Shown piece by piece: positions 17,222-26,297 of a stretch of 64,000 nucleotides of DNA. Numbering within the stretch: the stretch's first letter is position 1; the number at the start of each line of letters is the position of its first letter. Under the pieces are notes generated by a model. The model did no database searches and was not told the DNA's origin. It was given only the letters and a program-made list of their open reading frames with translations. Origin of the DNA: Cyanobacteria bacterium UBA6446 (GTDB lineage Bacteria; Cyanobacteriota; Vampirovibrionia; Gastranaerophilales; Gastranaerophilaceae); the NCBI GenBank assembly GCA_002438405.1, contig DJOE01000023.1, forward strand, positions 440,402 to 504,401. The letters run 5' to 3'. Position numbers and translations under genes: made by a program.

Positions 17222-17560
17222 TTAATTATTCCAGTAAACTTTAAAGTTTTTAATTTCATCTAATGTATGTTTATAATCACCTTTAAAACAAATAGTTCTA
17301 TCATCAATATACAAATACGATGGGATTTTTATATTCGTAACATCTTTAAAAAAAGTATCCAAGTTATTTTTCATTAACCATTTTGTAGATAACATTAAAT
17401 TTCTTGTCGTAAATAAGTATAGTTCAGCAAATTGGGAAAGTTTTTCAATAAACTCATACGCACCGTCTTTAATATCGGGAATAGAGTTTTCATCAAATTT
17501 TTCTTTACCATATTCATTCAACACACCATCTAAATCAATTAGTATCTTCTTTACAAACAT
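17222..17560 (-). CDS. Small HAD-superfamily phosphatase-like protein
   Basis: 112 residues. The N-terminal LIDLDGVLNEYG is HAD motif I (nucleophile D and the +2 D), LFTTRN matches motif II, and YLYIDDRT holds the motif IV acidic pair. There is no cap domain, so it is a minimal HAD enzyme of the 5'-nucleotidase-like or phosphoheptose type. The start has AAAGATAAAATT upstream. It is divergent from an XRE regulator with an inverted repeat between them. Confidence 0.82.
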   Translation of the reverse strand: MFVKKILIDLDGVLNEYGKEKFDENSIPDIKDGAYEFIEKLSQFAELYLFTTRNLMLSTKWLMKNNLDTFFKDVTNIKIPSYLYIDDRTICFKGDYKHTLDEIKNFKVYWNN

Positions 17561-17574
17561 AATTTTATCTTTCT

Positions 17575-17618
17575 TTGTCCGTAGTACGGTTTGTTTACTT
17601 TGTCATTATAGCGGACAA
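17575..17618. promoter_or_regulatory. Inverted repeat between HAD and XRE genes, possible operator
   Basis: TTGTCCG (17575-17581) and CGGACAA (17612-17618) form a perfect 7-bp inverted repeat in the divergent intergenic region. The second half lies 7 nt before the XRE start, a position fitting autoregulation. Confidence 0.45.
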
Positions 17619-17625
17619 TTTGATT

Positions 17626-17838
17626 ATGGACAAGAGTTTGTTAGAAAAATTAGCAAAACGAATTAAGGAATTGAGAAAAAAGAACGGCTTTACTCAAGAT
17701 GAACTTGCGTTCAGAGCAAATGTTGAACGTTCGACCCTTGGGAATATTGAAACTGCACAAAATGATGTCACCCTAACAAAAGTAAATCAAATAGCCAAAG
17801 CTTTTGATTTAACATTATCAGAATTTTTAAAATTTTAA
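17626..17838 (+). CDS. XRE-family helix-turn-helix regulator
   Basis: About 70 residues: a stand-alone HTH_3 domain (ELRKKNGFTQDELAFRANVE, then RSTLGNIETAQNDVTLTKVNQIAKAFDLTLSEFLKF). The length equals a single domain, as for small Cro/C-type controllers. The ATG at 17626 starts just before the domain; the reading frame is open 17 codons upstream but those residues look non-coding. No partner toxin is next to it. Confidence 0.85.
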   Translation: MDKSLLEKLAKRIKELRKKNGFTQDELAFRANVERSTLGNIETAQNDVTLTKVNQIAKAFDLTLSEFLKF

Positions 17839-17892
17839 AACAATAGAACTTTTAATAATACATAAGTTTTTTTATACCATTAAATTAATAAA

Positions 17893-17923
17893 ATAAAGGA
17901 GATGTCAATGACATCTCCTTTAT
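17893..17923. terminator. 31-bp near-perfect palindrome, likely terminator
   Basis: ATAAAGGAGATGTCA and its exact complement lie around a single central A, a 15-bp perfect stem after the XRE gene. The arm ends in TTTAT rather than a long T-tract, so it may instead be a protein site. Between here and 18079 I see only small hairpins (CTTCC / GGAAG at 17927-17942) and no gene. Confidence 0.5.
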
Positions 17924-18079
17924 GACTTCCTAGGCTGGAAGACGCTGGAACTTTTTGTAAGTAAATTCTACAAAGAAATAACGAATGTTGTCAATATGTC
18001 AGTTTTTAAACAAATAGAATATTTAAGAAGAATCTATTAATAAACATTGGGAAGTAAGCTACACAAGAGGTGCTAAATC

Positions 18080-18376
18080 TTGAAACAAAATGAAAGCGTT
18101 GAAAATACCTTAAACTGGAAGCATACGACGGAGTTTGTAGCTCCTTTTAAAGATAATAAATACGCTTTATATTCATTAAAACAAGGTAAATTTATTACAA
18201 ATTATATCTTTGACAAAATTATCTATATTCCAAACGGAAATTACTTTGTAATAAAGAAATCCGGTAAAGTTCAAATTATAGATACTAAAGGTAAAGTGCT
18301 AAATATGGAAATCAAATATACGGATAACTTTAATATGGAAGCTTTAAGTAGGTTTAGATATAACTCTAAATTGTAA
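18080..18376 (+). CDS. Small WG-repeat-like protein
   Basis: 98 residues starting with TTG after AAGAGGTGCTAAATC. The segment KYALYSLKQGKFITNYIFDKI plus VIKKSGKVQIIDTKGKVL looks like one and a half KWG/WG-type beta repeats, which are found in proteins of unknown role. There is no signal peptide or membrane helix. It could be a fragment of a larger repeat protein. The small RNA gene follows it closely. Confidence 0.5.
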   Translation: MKQNESVENTLNWKHTTEFVAPFKDNKYALYSLKQGKFITNYIFDKIIYIPNGNYFVIKKSGKVQIIDTKGKVLNMEIKYTDNFNMEALSRFRYNSKL

Positions 18377-18381
18377 AATAT

Positions 18382-18410
18382 TTGAAAAATAAGCAATAAT
18401 AATTTACAAT
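18382..18410 (+). promoter_or_regulatory. Promoter of the small RNA gene
   Basis: TTGAAA (18382-18387), 17 nt, TACAAT (18405-18410). The predicted start about 7 nt later falls on the first base of the RNA's closing helix at 18417. Confidence 0.6.
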
Positions 18411-18416
18411 AAATAT

Positions 18417-18507
18417 AGATAGATTAGCGTCTGGTCAAAACAACGTTGGGGAATCCTAGCAGTATCTAGAAGATATGGCGTGTTGTTCAGAGAATCTATC
18501 TTTTTTT
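18417..18507 (+). ncRNA. Stand-alone structured small RNA, about 85-90 nt
   Basis: The segment has its own promoter, a 9-bp closing stem (AGATAGATT at 18417-18425 with AATCTATCT at 18493-18501), an inner helix (AACAAC at 18439-18444 with GTTGTT at 18482-18487), an apical TATC / GATA hairpin and a run of seven T. The rod shape with internal loops ending at a T-tract is that of an independent small RNA. It does not match SRP, 6S, tmRNA or RNase P RNA as I know them. Target or role unknown. Confidence 0.55.
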
Positions 18508-18649
18508 ATAAACTATAAGATTTTACCATATCATTAATTTCGGCTATTAATAGTTTTTGCAAATAAAAGATTTATACTCTCACCTCTTAAATAATTGTCA
18601 TATGTATAAATTCAAGTCTATAATATACAAAATCTCCAACTTATTTTAT

Positions 18650-18698
18650 ACAAATTTGCAAACTTATACTTTACAAATTTGCAAACATGCTTTATAAT
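18650..18698 (+). promoter_or_regulatory. Promoter with tandem operator-like repeats before the DUF4143 gene
   Basis: ACAAATTTGCAAAC occurs twice (18650-18663 and 18673-18686), 23 bp apart, each with the palindrome TTTGCAAA. TTTACA (18670-18675), 17 nt and TATAAT (18693-18698) make a strong promoter; the second repeat overlaps its -35. TATAAT ends 6 nt before the ATG at 18705, so the message would be leaderless. Confidence 0.6.
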
Positions 18699-18704
18699 CC
18701 AATT

Positions 18705-19915
18705 ATGACAAAGAAAAGATGGTTGACAACAAAGATAGAAGAAGCACTTAAAACAAGACGTGTTACAATGCTTGTTGGTGCCAGACAGTGCGGTAAAACA
18801 ACTTTAGCTTGCGAAAGCCTAATAATTTTGAGTATGTAACATTAGACGATGAAGAAGACATCGCACAAGCTGATCCCAATGGTTTTATTAAACATGATAA
18901 AGAAACCATGATTATAGATGAAATACAGAGAGTTCCGAAACTTATCACAGCAATTAAAAAGGCTGTTGATAAAGATAATCGTTATGGTCAGTATATAATC
19001 ACAGGTTCTGCTGATATTCAGAGTTTGCCGTCAGTGAAAGAATCTCTTGCTGGCAGAGCAAAGAAAATCAGACTAAGACCATTTTCGTATGGTGAATATT
19101 TAGAACTTGAACCTAATTTCATGAATCGTTTAAGAAGCAAAAAATTTGTAAATAATTCCGGTTACGATAAAAGAAAGATTATTGAATTAGCATTCAAAGG
19201 AGGTTTCCCAGAACCGTTACTTCATTTAGAACCTGCTGATATCAAAGAATGGTACGCTGATTATACAGATTTGATTTTGGATAATGACTTAAAGTACGTT
19301 GCAAATGTAAAAAGACAAAATAAGCTAAGAATGCTTTTTAATGTAATGAATGCTTATTCATCAAAATATATTACAAAATCAGATGTAGCAAGAGAACTTG
19401 CAATTTCTAGAATAACATTAGATGAATATCTGAATATACTAGAAAGAGTTTACTTAATTGACGGATTACCAATTTGGTATAAGAGAGATTATGAATCAGC
19501 ACAAGATAAAACAAAATATTTTGCTTGTGATACAGGTTTAATGTCTTCAATATTAAATTGGAACGAGAAGGAAGTTTACAAGGATAGTGATAAATCCGGC
19601 AAGATAACCGAAACATTTGTATATAATCAATTAGCTCCTCAAGTCGATTTAGAAAGGAATGTATCATTATACCATTGGCGTGATTGCAGAAAAAGGGAAA
19701 TTGATTTTATTATAGAAACTGAAGATGAAATATTTGGTATAGAAGTTAAATCAGGAACCGAAATAAAATTAGATGCATTTAAACATCTTGAATGGTTTAG
19801 AGATAATTTGGTAAAAGATAAATCATTTACTGGGCTTATTCTATATACTGGTGAGCGAACAATGACTTGGTCAAATGGAATGTATACAGTTCCAATTAAT
19901 AATTTATGGGAATAA
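18705..19915 (+). pseudogene. Frameshifted AAA ATPase with DUF4143
   Basis: The first frame (18705-18841) codes MTKKRWLTTK and the P-loop GARQCGKTTLA, then runs into a stop. The rest continues in another frame from about 18809: NNFEYVTLDDEED, the Walker B region IIDEIQRVP, a sensor ITGSADIQSL, GRAKKIRLRPFSYGEYLEL, and the C-terminal DUF4143 nuclease-like fold with REIDFIIE and GIEVKSG. These ATPases are common accessory genes, often near toxin modules. The frames differ by 2 with a missing stretch at the join, which indicates a small deletion. The 368 codons after the break are intact, so the loss looks recent. Confidence 0.85.
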
Positions 19916-19941
19916 AGATAAATCTTCTTTTATCCTTATTC

Positions 19942-20020
19942 ACGCGAGTTTTAAGAGAATTCGAAACTTTTATTGTAGATTATTACGCAATTATACTTAA
20001 GCCTACCTGCAAACTCGCGT
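19942..20020. repeat. 10-bp inverted repeat after the DUF4143 gene
   Basis: ACGCGAGTTT (19942-19951) and AAACTCGCGT (20011-20020) are perfect complements 59 nt apart. The right arm sits in ACCTGCAAACTCGCGTCAGT (20005-20024), which matches 16 of 20 bases of a similar element after the Fic gene at 63799-63818. Confidence 0.6.
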
Positions 20021-20024
20021 CAGT

Positions 20025-20417
20025 GGCCTCTATGCGGATATTTTGTTCTAGTAACAGGATAAAGATTTAATTGGGACAAGATGCAAAACTGTTAGTAATG
20101 TTCCACATTAATGCCGGAATATTGCCACAAACTCAATTAAAACTCCGTTAGTCTAGTTTTCCCTCCGGTAATTTTTTATTATCAAAAGATGAAAAGAAAA
20201 TACCATAGTTCTCTTTTGAAATAATTCGTTTTTAGATTTCATAAAGGATAAATAAGTTTATTTACCAAAGAAAACTACCGGAAAATTGTTTTGGTCTGAA
20301 ATATAAAAATGTGCTTGTTTTTAATAGTTGAGAAAAATTATTAGTTTGGTTGAAACACCCCACCCAACACCACACTCCACGTTGCAATAGAGGTGGTGGA
20401 ATGTAGGTGGGCTTTGT
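20025..20417. other. Intergenic region with hairpin ahead of the AAA gene end
   Basis: No gene is visible. The right end (about 20356-20413) contains GC-richer segments CACCCCACCCAACACCAC and GGTGGTGGAATGTAGGTGGG that can pair; on the minus strand this would form a stem just after the AAA gene's stop. TGCAATAGAGGT at 20383-20394 is the inverted copy of ACCTCTATTGCA at 22412-22423, so the two bracket the AAA gene. Confidence 0.4.
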
Positions 20418-22403
20418 TTAAAATCCGATTGTGTTTTTGAGTTCAGATGATTTTTTAACCTTTACTTCTTCAGATAACATTTTAGTTATTTCGTCAACAT
20501 CTATAGCACACAAGAAATCTACTTTCTTTTTAACTGTTGCAAAATCACCGGAAGTTAGACCTTTTAATTGTAAGTTAGAATCTTTTATTCCGAAAAAATA
20601 ATCCATAGCAATATTAGCTTGTTTTTGTGTCAAAAAGTCAAATCTAATCTTAAAAGTAAACCGTCTCAAACTTGCTTCATCTAAGGTATCAAGTAAATTT
20701 GTTGTACAAATAAACGGATATTCTGCTGCTTCCATTTGGGTTAGCATTTCATTTACTTGTGCCACTTCCCAACTTCTTACAGCATTATTCCTATCTTGCA
20801 AAAATGTATCAGCTTCACCAAAAATTAGCATAGCTTTTTTAGACTTTGCTTCACTGAATGCTGCGGCAATATTTTGTTCAGTTTCTCCAACATACGGTGA
20901 AATTAAATCACTTGCACGTTTTAATAAAACTTCTATTCCAAGTTGTTCTGCTAAGTATCTTGCATAAGAACTTTTTGACATTCCGGGTTCTCCATAAAGA
21001 CACATTGAAAAGTTGAGTTTATCAGAAGATTTAATCTTTTCCGTTAGAGCATTAATATCCATATTGGCATTGATTAAATCAACATTGTAATCACTCATAC
21101 TCTTTTTAGGTTCTTGTTTCACAACCTTTTTCTTATCCACAACTTTTGCAACGTTTTCAATAAGTTCCTCAAAATCGTCAACAGAACCATTAATCATTTT
21201 GGTCGTTTTTACGGCATTATTAATTAGTGCCGGAGGAATATCATAATTCTTGTTTAATTCTTCAACTTTTTCTTTAGAAACAGTTAGTTCGTTTTTCTTT
21301 AGCACTCTATTCCAAATATTCAATCTTGAATCTTCTGAAAGTTTTTCAAACTCAATACAATAAGTCATACGTCTCAAAAATGCCGGATCTACGTCATAAA
21401 TATTATTTGTAGTCTAAATTACAGGAACAGGAGTTGTTTCAATAATCTTATTCAAATAACCTTTTGAAGCAGTACCATCTGAACCAAATCCACGATTTAA
21501 GACATCTTCAGCTTCGTCAAATAGAATACAAGCATTACCAATTCTTGATAGAATTTGTTGTTTTGCATACAAATCTGCCAATCTTTCTGTTCTTCTTGCT
21601 TCTTCACCGTCAGAATCCTCTGTTTTAACTGCATATATTGGAACATTAGAAACATTAGCAATAAGTCTTGAAAATTCACTTTTACCTGTTCCAACGTGTC
21701 CATGTAGAAGAATATTCACACCTTTAGCTTTTGTTTTAACAGCAGATTTTAGGATTTTTAAGACTTTTTCTTGTTTGTCCTTAATATGTGAAAAATCATT
21801 TAGTGTAAGAGTAGATTTTTCGGGTTCCCCTAAAAGCGTAGCGGTTATCTTTTCAACAGTATTACAATTAGGAGAATCAAAGATTTTCAACATGTTTGAA
21901 TTAATAGATACATTATTGCGTTTAGGGATTAGATTTTTGAAATAAAGGCTGTCCAGTAATCTATCTTTTTCACCGTATCTGATTCCAAGATAAAATCTAC
22001 AAAAATTATCTATACCGTAACCATACAAACAACTGTCAAATTGTGCAAAAACCTTGTTCAGTTCTTTAACAAAAGCATAGGTAAAAATAGCCATTTCCTT
22101 GTCGTTCATATTAAAGATTTTTTGAATTAAACAAAGGCGTTTTTCAACAGGAGTTTGAATTGGTTTAATTTCTGCTTTAAGTTTCTTTATTACAGATTTC
22201 AAGTCTTTTACGAAAGCTTTCTTTTCCTTGATTGTTTCAATTTCCAAACAACCATCGGAATCAAAATTAAAATTGCTTTTCTTAATTCTAAATTTTTCCA
22301 AAAAAGAATCAAAGAAACTGTCGAAGTTGTAGGAGTTGAAATCAATCTGACAGCAAAGCTTGTCTAAGTAGTCCAATAACAAACGTTTTTCAAAATTATT
22401 CAT
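20418..22403 (-). pseudogene. Double AAA+ ATPase with in-frame amber codon
   Basis: One 661-codon frame is split by a TAG at 21416-21414. Upstream lies a helical domain and a normal AAA+ module (Walker A HGHVGTGKS, Walker B ILFDEAEDVL) up to PVI, where the stop replaces the expected Trp of PVIWTTNN. Downstream the same frame continues TTNNIYDVDP..FLRRMTYC and a second AAA+ module. That module has GEPGMSKSS where GxPGxGKS is expected and LIFGEADTF where FDEAD is expected, so both nucleotide-binding motifs have lost a key residue. The start follows AGAGGTAATTTGTT. Such proteins remodel or unfold partners; this copy is probably decaying. Confidence 0.82.
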
Positions 22404-22498
22404 AACAAATTACCTCTATTGCATCTACAGCTTAACGCATCTGGGAAATTTGTCAGGGCCTATCAATGGATTTTGTTACATTGCGACGCAATTAAAGG

Positions 22499-22918
22499 TT
22501 ATTTGTATGTTCCAACTTTTCTACCATATTTATCATATTGAGTTATTTTACCGGAAGAATCTTTTTTCAAAGTTCCGGTCTTTTGCCCATATTTGTTATA
22601 ATGAGTTGTTGTTCCGTTAGAATTAGTTTTGTAGGTTCCTGTTTTAGAGCCGTACTTGTCGTAGGTCGTATATCCACCTGAAGTTTTTCTTGCAGTTCCT
22701 GTTCTACTGCCATATTTGTCATAAGTTGTGTAACCACTAGAGGTTTGTTTAATTGTTCCGTTTTTACTTCCATAACGGTCATAAGAAGTTGTTACCGAGC
22801 CGTTTGTGCGATAGGAACCTGTTTTTGAACCGTATTTATCGTATGCTTTAGTCGTCGCACAAAGAGCAAAGCTAGCAGTCAAAAACAACGTAAAAATCGT
22901 TAGTATAAATTTTTTCAT
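22499..22918 (-). CDS. Secreted YDKYGSKTG repeat protein
   Basis: 139 residues: a signal peptide (FILTIFTLFLTASFALCA), then six imperfect repeats of about 18-20 residues with the core Y-D/N-K-Y-G-S/Q-K-T/N-G-T. The protein is basic and rich in Gly, Thr, Tyr and Lys, and would form short beta-hairpins outside the cytoplasm, perhaps at the cell surface. The start follows AGGAGGTTTGA. I do not know the family. The number of repeats may vary between strains through recombination. Confidence 0.8.
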   Translation of the reverse strand: MKKFILTIFTLFLTASFALCATTKAYDKYGSKTGSYRTNGSVTTSYDRYGSKNGTIKQTSSGYTTYDKYGSRTGTARKTSGGYTTYDKYGSKTGTYKTNSNGTTTHYNKYGQKTGTLKKDSSGKITQYDKYGRKVGTYK

Positions 22919-23036
22919 TCAAACCTCCTATGATATTATAACGAATTTTTGAAAATTTTGTTCATTATAAACATTGTTTACAAATAGGCTAAATACAAAG
23001 TTTTCATGATAAGATTAATTTCATAGAGGTGTTCGG

Positions 23037-26000
23037 TTGACTACAAAAATCTTAGATAATAAAAATAATGGAAAAGTTATTGATGAATTAAGAGAAAATC
23101 TTGAAAAATCATCAAAATTATCAATTATATCTGCTTATTTTACTATTTATGCTTTTCAAGAGCTTAAAAAAGAATTATCTAAAATAGATTCATTACGTTT
23201 TTTATTTACCGAACAAAATTTTAAAAAGCAAGATGACGAGTTACTTCGTCAATACTACATTAGCAAGAAAATTAACAGTAATACGCTCTTTGGAAATGAG
23301 TTTGAAATCAAACTTAAAAATGAGTTGAACCAAACAAATATTGCTCGTGAATGTGCAGAATGGTTAAAAAATAAAGCAGAAATCAAATCATTAAAATTTC
23401 CGAACCCGGCACAACCTCGTTTAATCCATATTGAAAATCCAACAAAAGAAAACGTTGCAATTTCTGGAACCGTTGATTTTACGACCGATGCTCTTGGGGT
23501 TACTCCGTCAAATAGAATTGATAATAATATTTGCATGATTGGGAATGCAGAAACTCAATCATTCTTACAAATGTTTGATACTTATTGGAATAATCCGGAA
23601 TTTGTTGTAGATGTCAAAGAACAAATTTTAGAGCAAATGAAGACTATCTACAAAGAAAACACTCCTGAGTTTATTTACTTTATTACTCTTTATAGTGTAT
23701 TTAACGATTACTTAGATGAACTAACAGAGGATAAGATTCTAAAAACTCGTACAGGTTTTAAAGATACTACCATTTGGAATATGCTTTATAAATTTCAAAA
23801 AGATGGTGTTATCGGTGCTATTGAAAAGATTGAAAAATTTAATGGTTGCATTATTGCGGATAGCGTAGGTTTAGGTAAAACTTTTACTGCCCTTGCTATA
23901 ATCAAATATTATGAATTAAGAAACGATAGAGTTTTAGTATTAGCACCTAAAAAATTAAGAGAAAACTGGTCTATTTATACTCTTAATGATAAACGAAACA
24001 TTTTAGCAGCCGACAGATTTGGCTTTGACGTGTTAAATCATACAGATTTAAGCCGATACAAAGGTTATTCGGGAGAAATAAACTTAGAAACAATTAATTG
24101 GTCGAATTATGATTTAGTTGTAATCGACGAATCTCACAATTTTAGGAACAATACTCCACGTAAAAATACTATTAACCGTTACCAAAGATTGATGAATGAT
24201 ATTATCAAAGCCGGCGTAAAAACAAAAGTTTTAATGTTATCTGCAACTCCAATAAACAACAAGATGAACGACATTAAGAATCAAATTAATATCATTACAG
24301 AGGCTAAAGACAATGCTTTTAGCAGTATCGGTTTAAATAGTGTTGAAACAATTCTAAGAAATGCTCAACGAGCTTTTAATGTATGGTCTAAACTTCCTGA
24401 TGAAGAAAGAACGACTGCAAGATTTTTAGATAGTATAAATATTGAATACTTCAAATTGCTGGATGCATTGACCATTGCACGCTCTAGAAAACACATTGAA
24501 AAATACTATGATATCAATGATATAGGAAAATTCCCTACAAGACTTAAACCTATAAACATTAAATCTAATATTGATATGTATGCAGAATTTCCATCAATGC
24601 AAGATGTAAATACTACTATTAAAAAGTTGAATTTAGGAATTTATGCTCCGGTTGAGTATATTCTACCGAGCCAAAAAGCTTCTTACTCTGAAAAATACGA
24701 TGTTGAGGTTAAAGACGGTAAATCAAAATTCACTCAGGCTGATAGAGAAAAACAACTTGTAAATTTAATGCGTGTTAATATCTTAAAACGTCTTGAAAGC
24801 TCTATTAGTGCATTTACAATTACTATTCAAAACATTCTGAACACAATTAATTCAGCATTAAATAAAATTGAAAACAATTCAACTGAATACGATACTGATA
24901 TAAATATTTCTGATATTGATTTAGACGACAATGAATATGAAGAAATGATGTTTGGCAACAAAGTCAAAATCTTGTTTAAAGATATTGACCTAATCCGTTG
25001 GAAACAAGATTTGCTGCTTGATAAAGAAAAATTGGAGTGGTTGTTACAAGAATCTTCTAAAATTACTCCTGATAGAGATTCAAAGCTAAATGACTTAAAA
25101 ACTTTAATTGCAGAAAAAATCAATAATCCAATCAATGAAAATAACAAGAAATTGATTATTTTTAGTGCATTTGCAGACACTACAAACTATTTGTATAACA
25201 ATTTGCAGTCTTGGTTAAAAGATGAATTCGGATTATATACAGCTGCTGTTAATGGTTCAGGCAATAACAAGAGTAATTTCCCTAATGTGAAATTGAGCGA
25301 CTTGAATGCCGTTTTAACAAACTTTTCTCCGTATTCTAAAAAAAGAGATAAAATTTATCCTGATATAAAAGAAGAAATAGATGTTTTGATTGCTACTGAC
25401 TGTATTTCAGAAGGTCAAAACTTGCAAGACTGCGATTATTTGGTTAATTATGATATCCATTGGAATCCGGTAAGAATTATCCAAAGATTTGGACGTATTG
25501 ACCGTATCGGCAGTCCAAACGACAAAATTCAACTTGTAAACTTTTGGCCGAATATGGAACTGGATGAATACATTAACTTAGAAGCAAGAGTTCAAAACAG
25601 AATGGTTATGCTTGATGTTTCGGCAACAGGCGAAGAAAACGTTATTTCTGAAAAACAGTCAAATGAAATGAACGACTTGGAATATAGAAGAAATCAACTT
25701 AAAAACTTGCAAGATAAAGTTATGGATTTAGAAGATATTTCCGGCAATATTTCAATAACAGATTTAACTCTTAATGACTTCAAAATTGACTTAATGGAAT
25801 ATATGAAAACTCACAGAGATGAATTAGATAATGCTCCAACGGGTATGTATGCTATTGTAAACCTTGAAGATAACTTGAAAGATGAGCTGAAACCTGGAGT
25901 AATCTATACATTAAAACAAGTTAAAGAAGTTAAAACCAAAGAACAAAATGTTTTGGCACCTTATTATATGGTGCATATTGCCTTTGATGGTGAAATAAAA

Positions 26001-26291
26001 TATAGTTTTATGCAGTCTAAAAAACTAATGGATTTTTATAAAAAGTTGTGTGTAGGGAAATCAGAAGTCTTGTCTGAGTTGGTTAAACAATTCAATGAAG
26101 AAACAAAAGATGGTTGTGATATGACACAGTATTCTCAACTGTTAAAATCAGCTATTGAAAATATTGTGGGTAAAAAAGAAGAAGCAGGAGTGGCAAGTCT
26201 GTTTTCAGCAGGTGGTACAAACTTCTACAAATCTTCAAACTCTTCTAATTCGCAAGACTTTGAATTGGTATCATTCTTGATAATCAAATAG
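23037..26291 (+). CDS. PLD-like plus SNF2 helicase of an extended type III RM island
   Basis: 1084 residues. The N-terminal 200 residues look like a phospholipase-D-type nuclease or binding domain (ISAYFTIYAFQELK and ISGTVDFTTDAL). An SNF2/SF2 helicase follows: ADSVGLGKT near residue 280, VIDESHNFRN near 363, MLSATPINN, and FGRIDRIGS near 818. A C-terminal tail of 200 residues ends the protein. It would move on or remodel DNA with ATP. The TTG start follows AGAGGTGTTCGG. Helicases of this type commonly head clusters with DUF4391, Mod and Res, as here; the role in defence is inferred from that context. Confidence 0.85.
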   Translation: MTTKILDNKNNGKVIDELRENLEKSSKLSIISAYFTIYAFQELKKELSKIDSLRFLFTEQNFKKQDDELLRQYYISKKINSNTLFGNEFEIKLKNELNQTNIARECAEWLKNKAEIKSLKFPNPAQPRLIHIENPTKENVAISGTVDFTTDALGVTPSNRIDNNICMIGNAETQSFLQMFDTYWNNPEFVVDVKEQILEQMKTIYKENTPEFIYFITLYSVFNDYLDELTEDKILKTRTGFKDTTIWNMLYKFQKDGVIGAIEKIEKFNGCIIADSVGLGKTFTALAIIKYYELRNDRVLVLAPKKLRENWSIYTLNDKRNILAADRFGFDVLNHTDLSRYKGYSGEINLETINWSNYDLVVIDESHNFRNNTPRKNTINRYQRLMNDIIKAGVKTKVLMLSATPINNKMNDIKNQINIITEAKDNAFSSIGLNSVETILRNAQRAFNVWSKLPDEERTTARFLDSINIEYFKLLDALTIARSRKHIEKYYDINDIGKFPTRLKPINIKSNIDMYAEFPSMQDVNTTIKKLNLGIYAPVEYILPSQKASYSEKYDVEVKDGKSKFTQADREKQLVNLMRVNILKRLESSISAFTITIQNILNTINSALNKIENNSTEYDTDINISDIDLDDNEYEEMMFGNKVKILFKDIDLIRWKQDLLLDKEKLEWLLQESSKITPDRDSKLNDLKTLIAEKINNPINENNKKLIIFSAFADTTNYLYNNLQSWLKDEFGLYTAAVNGSGNNKSNFPNVKLSDLNAVLTNFSPYSKKRDKIYPDIKEEIDVLIATDCISEGQNLQDCDYLVNYDIHWNPVRIIQRFGRIDRIGSPNDKIQLVNFWPNMELDEYINLEARVQNRMVMLDVSATGEENVISEKQSNEMNDLEYRRNQLKNLQDKVMDLEDISGNISITDLTLNDFKIDLMEYMKTHRDELDNAPTGMYAIVNLEDNLKDELKPGVIYTLKQVKEVKTKEQNVLAPYYMVHIAFDGEIKYSFMQSKKLMDFYKKLCVGKSEVLSELVKQFNEETKDGCDMTQYSQLLKSAIENIVGKKEEAGVASLFSAGGTNFYKSSNSSNSQDFELVSFLIIK

Positions 26292-26297
26292 GTGTAA

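Noticed and set aside
17924..17960. Left attachment site of the island matching the tRNA-Asn 3' end
   Set aside because: Only an 8-base match (AGGCTGGA) to the tRNA region was found, which is within chance.
20418..22403. Use of TAG as a sense codon (alternative code)
   Set aside because: TAG is rare but used as a normal stop in other genes here, and the second ATPase module shows independent decay.
22499..22918. CRISPR array in the repeat region
   Set aside because: The repeat is coding, codons vary between copies and the spacing carries the protein motif, not unique spacers.
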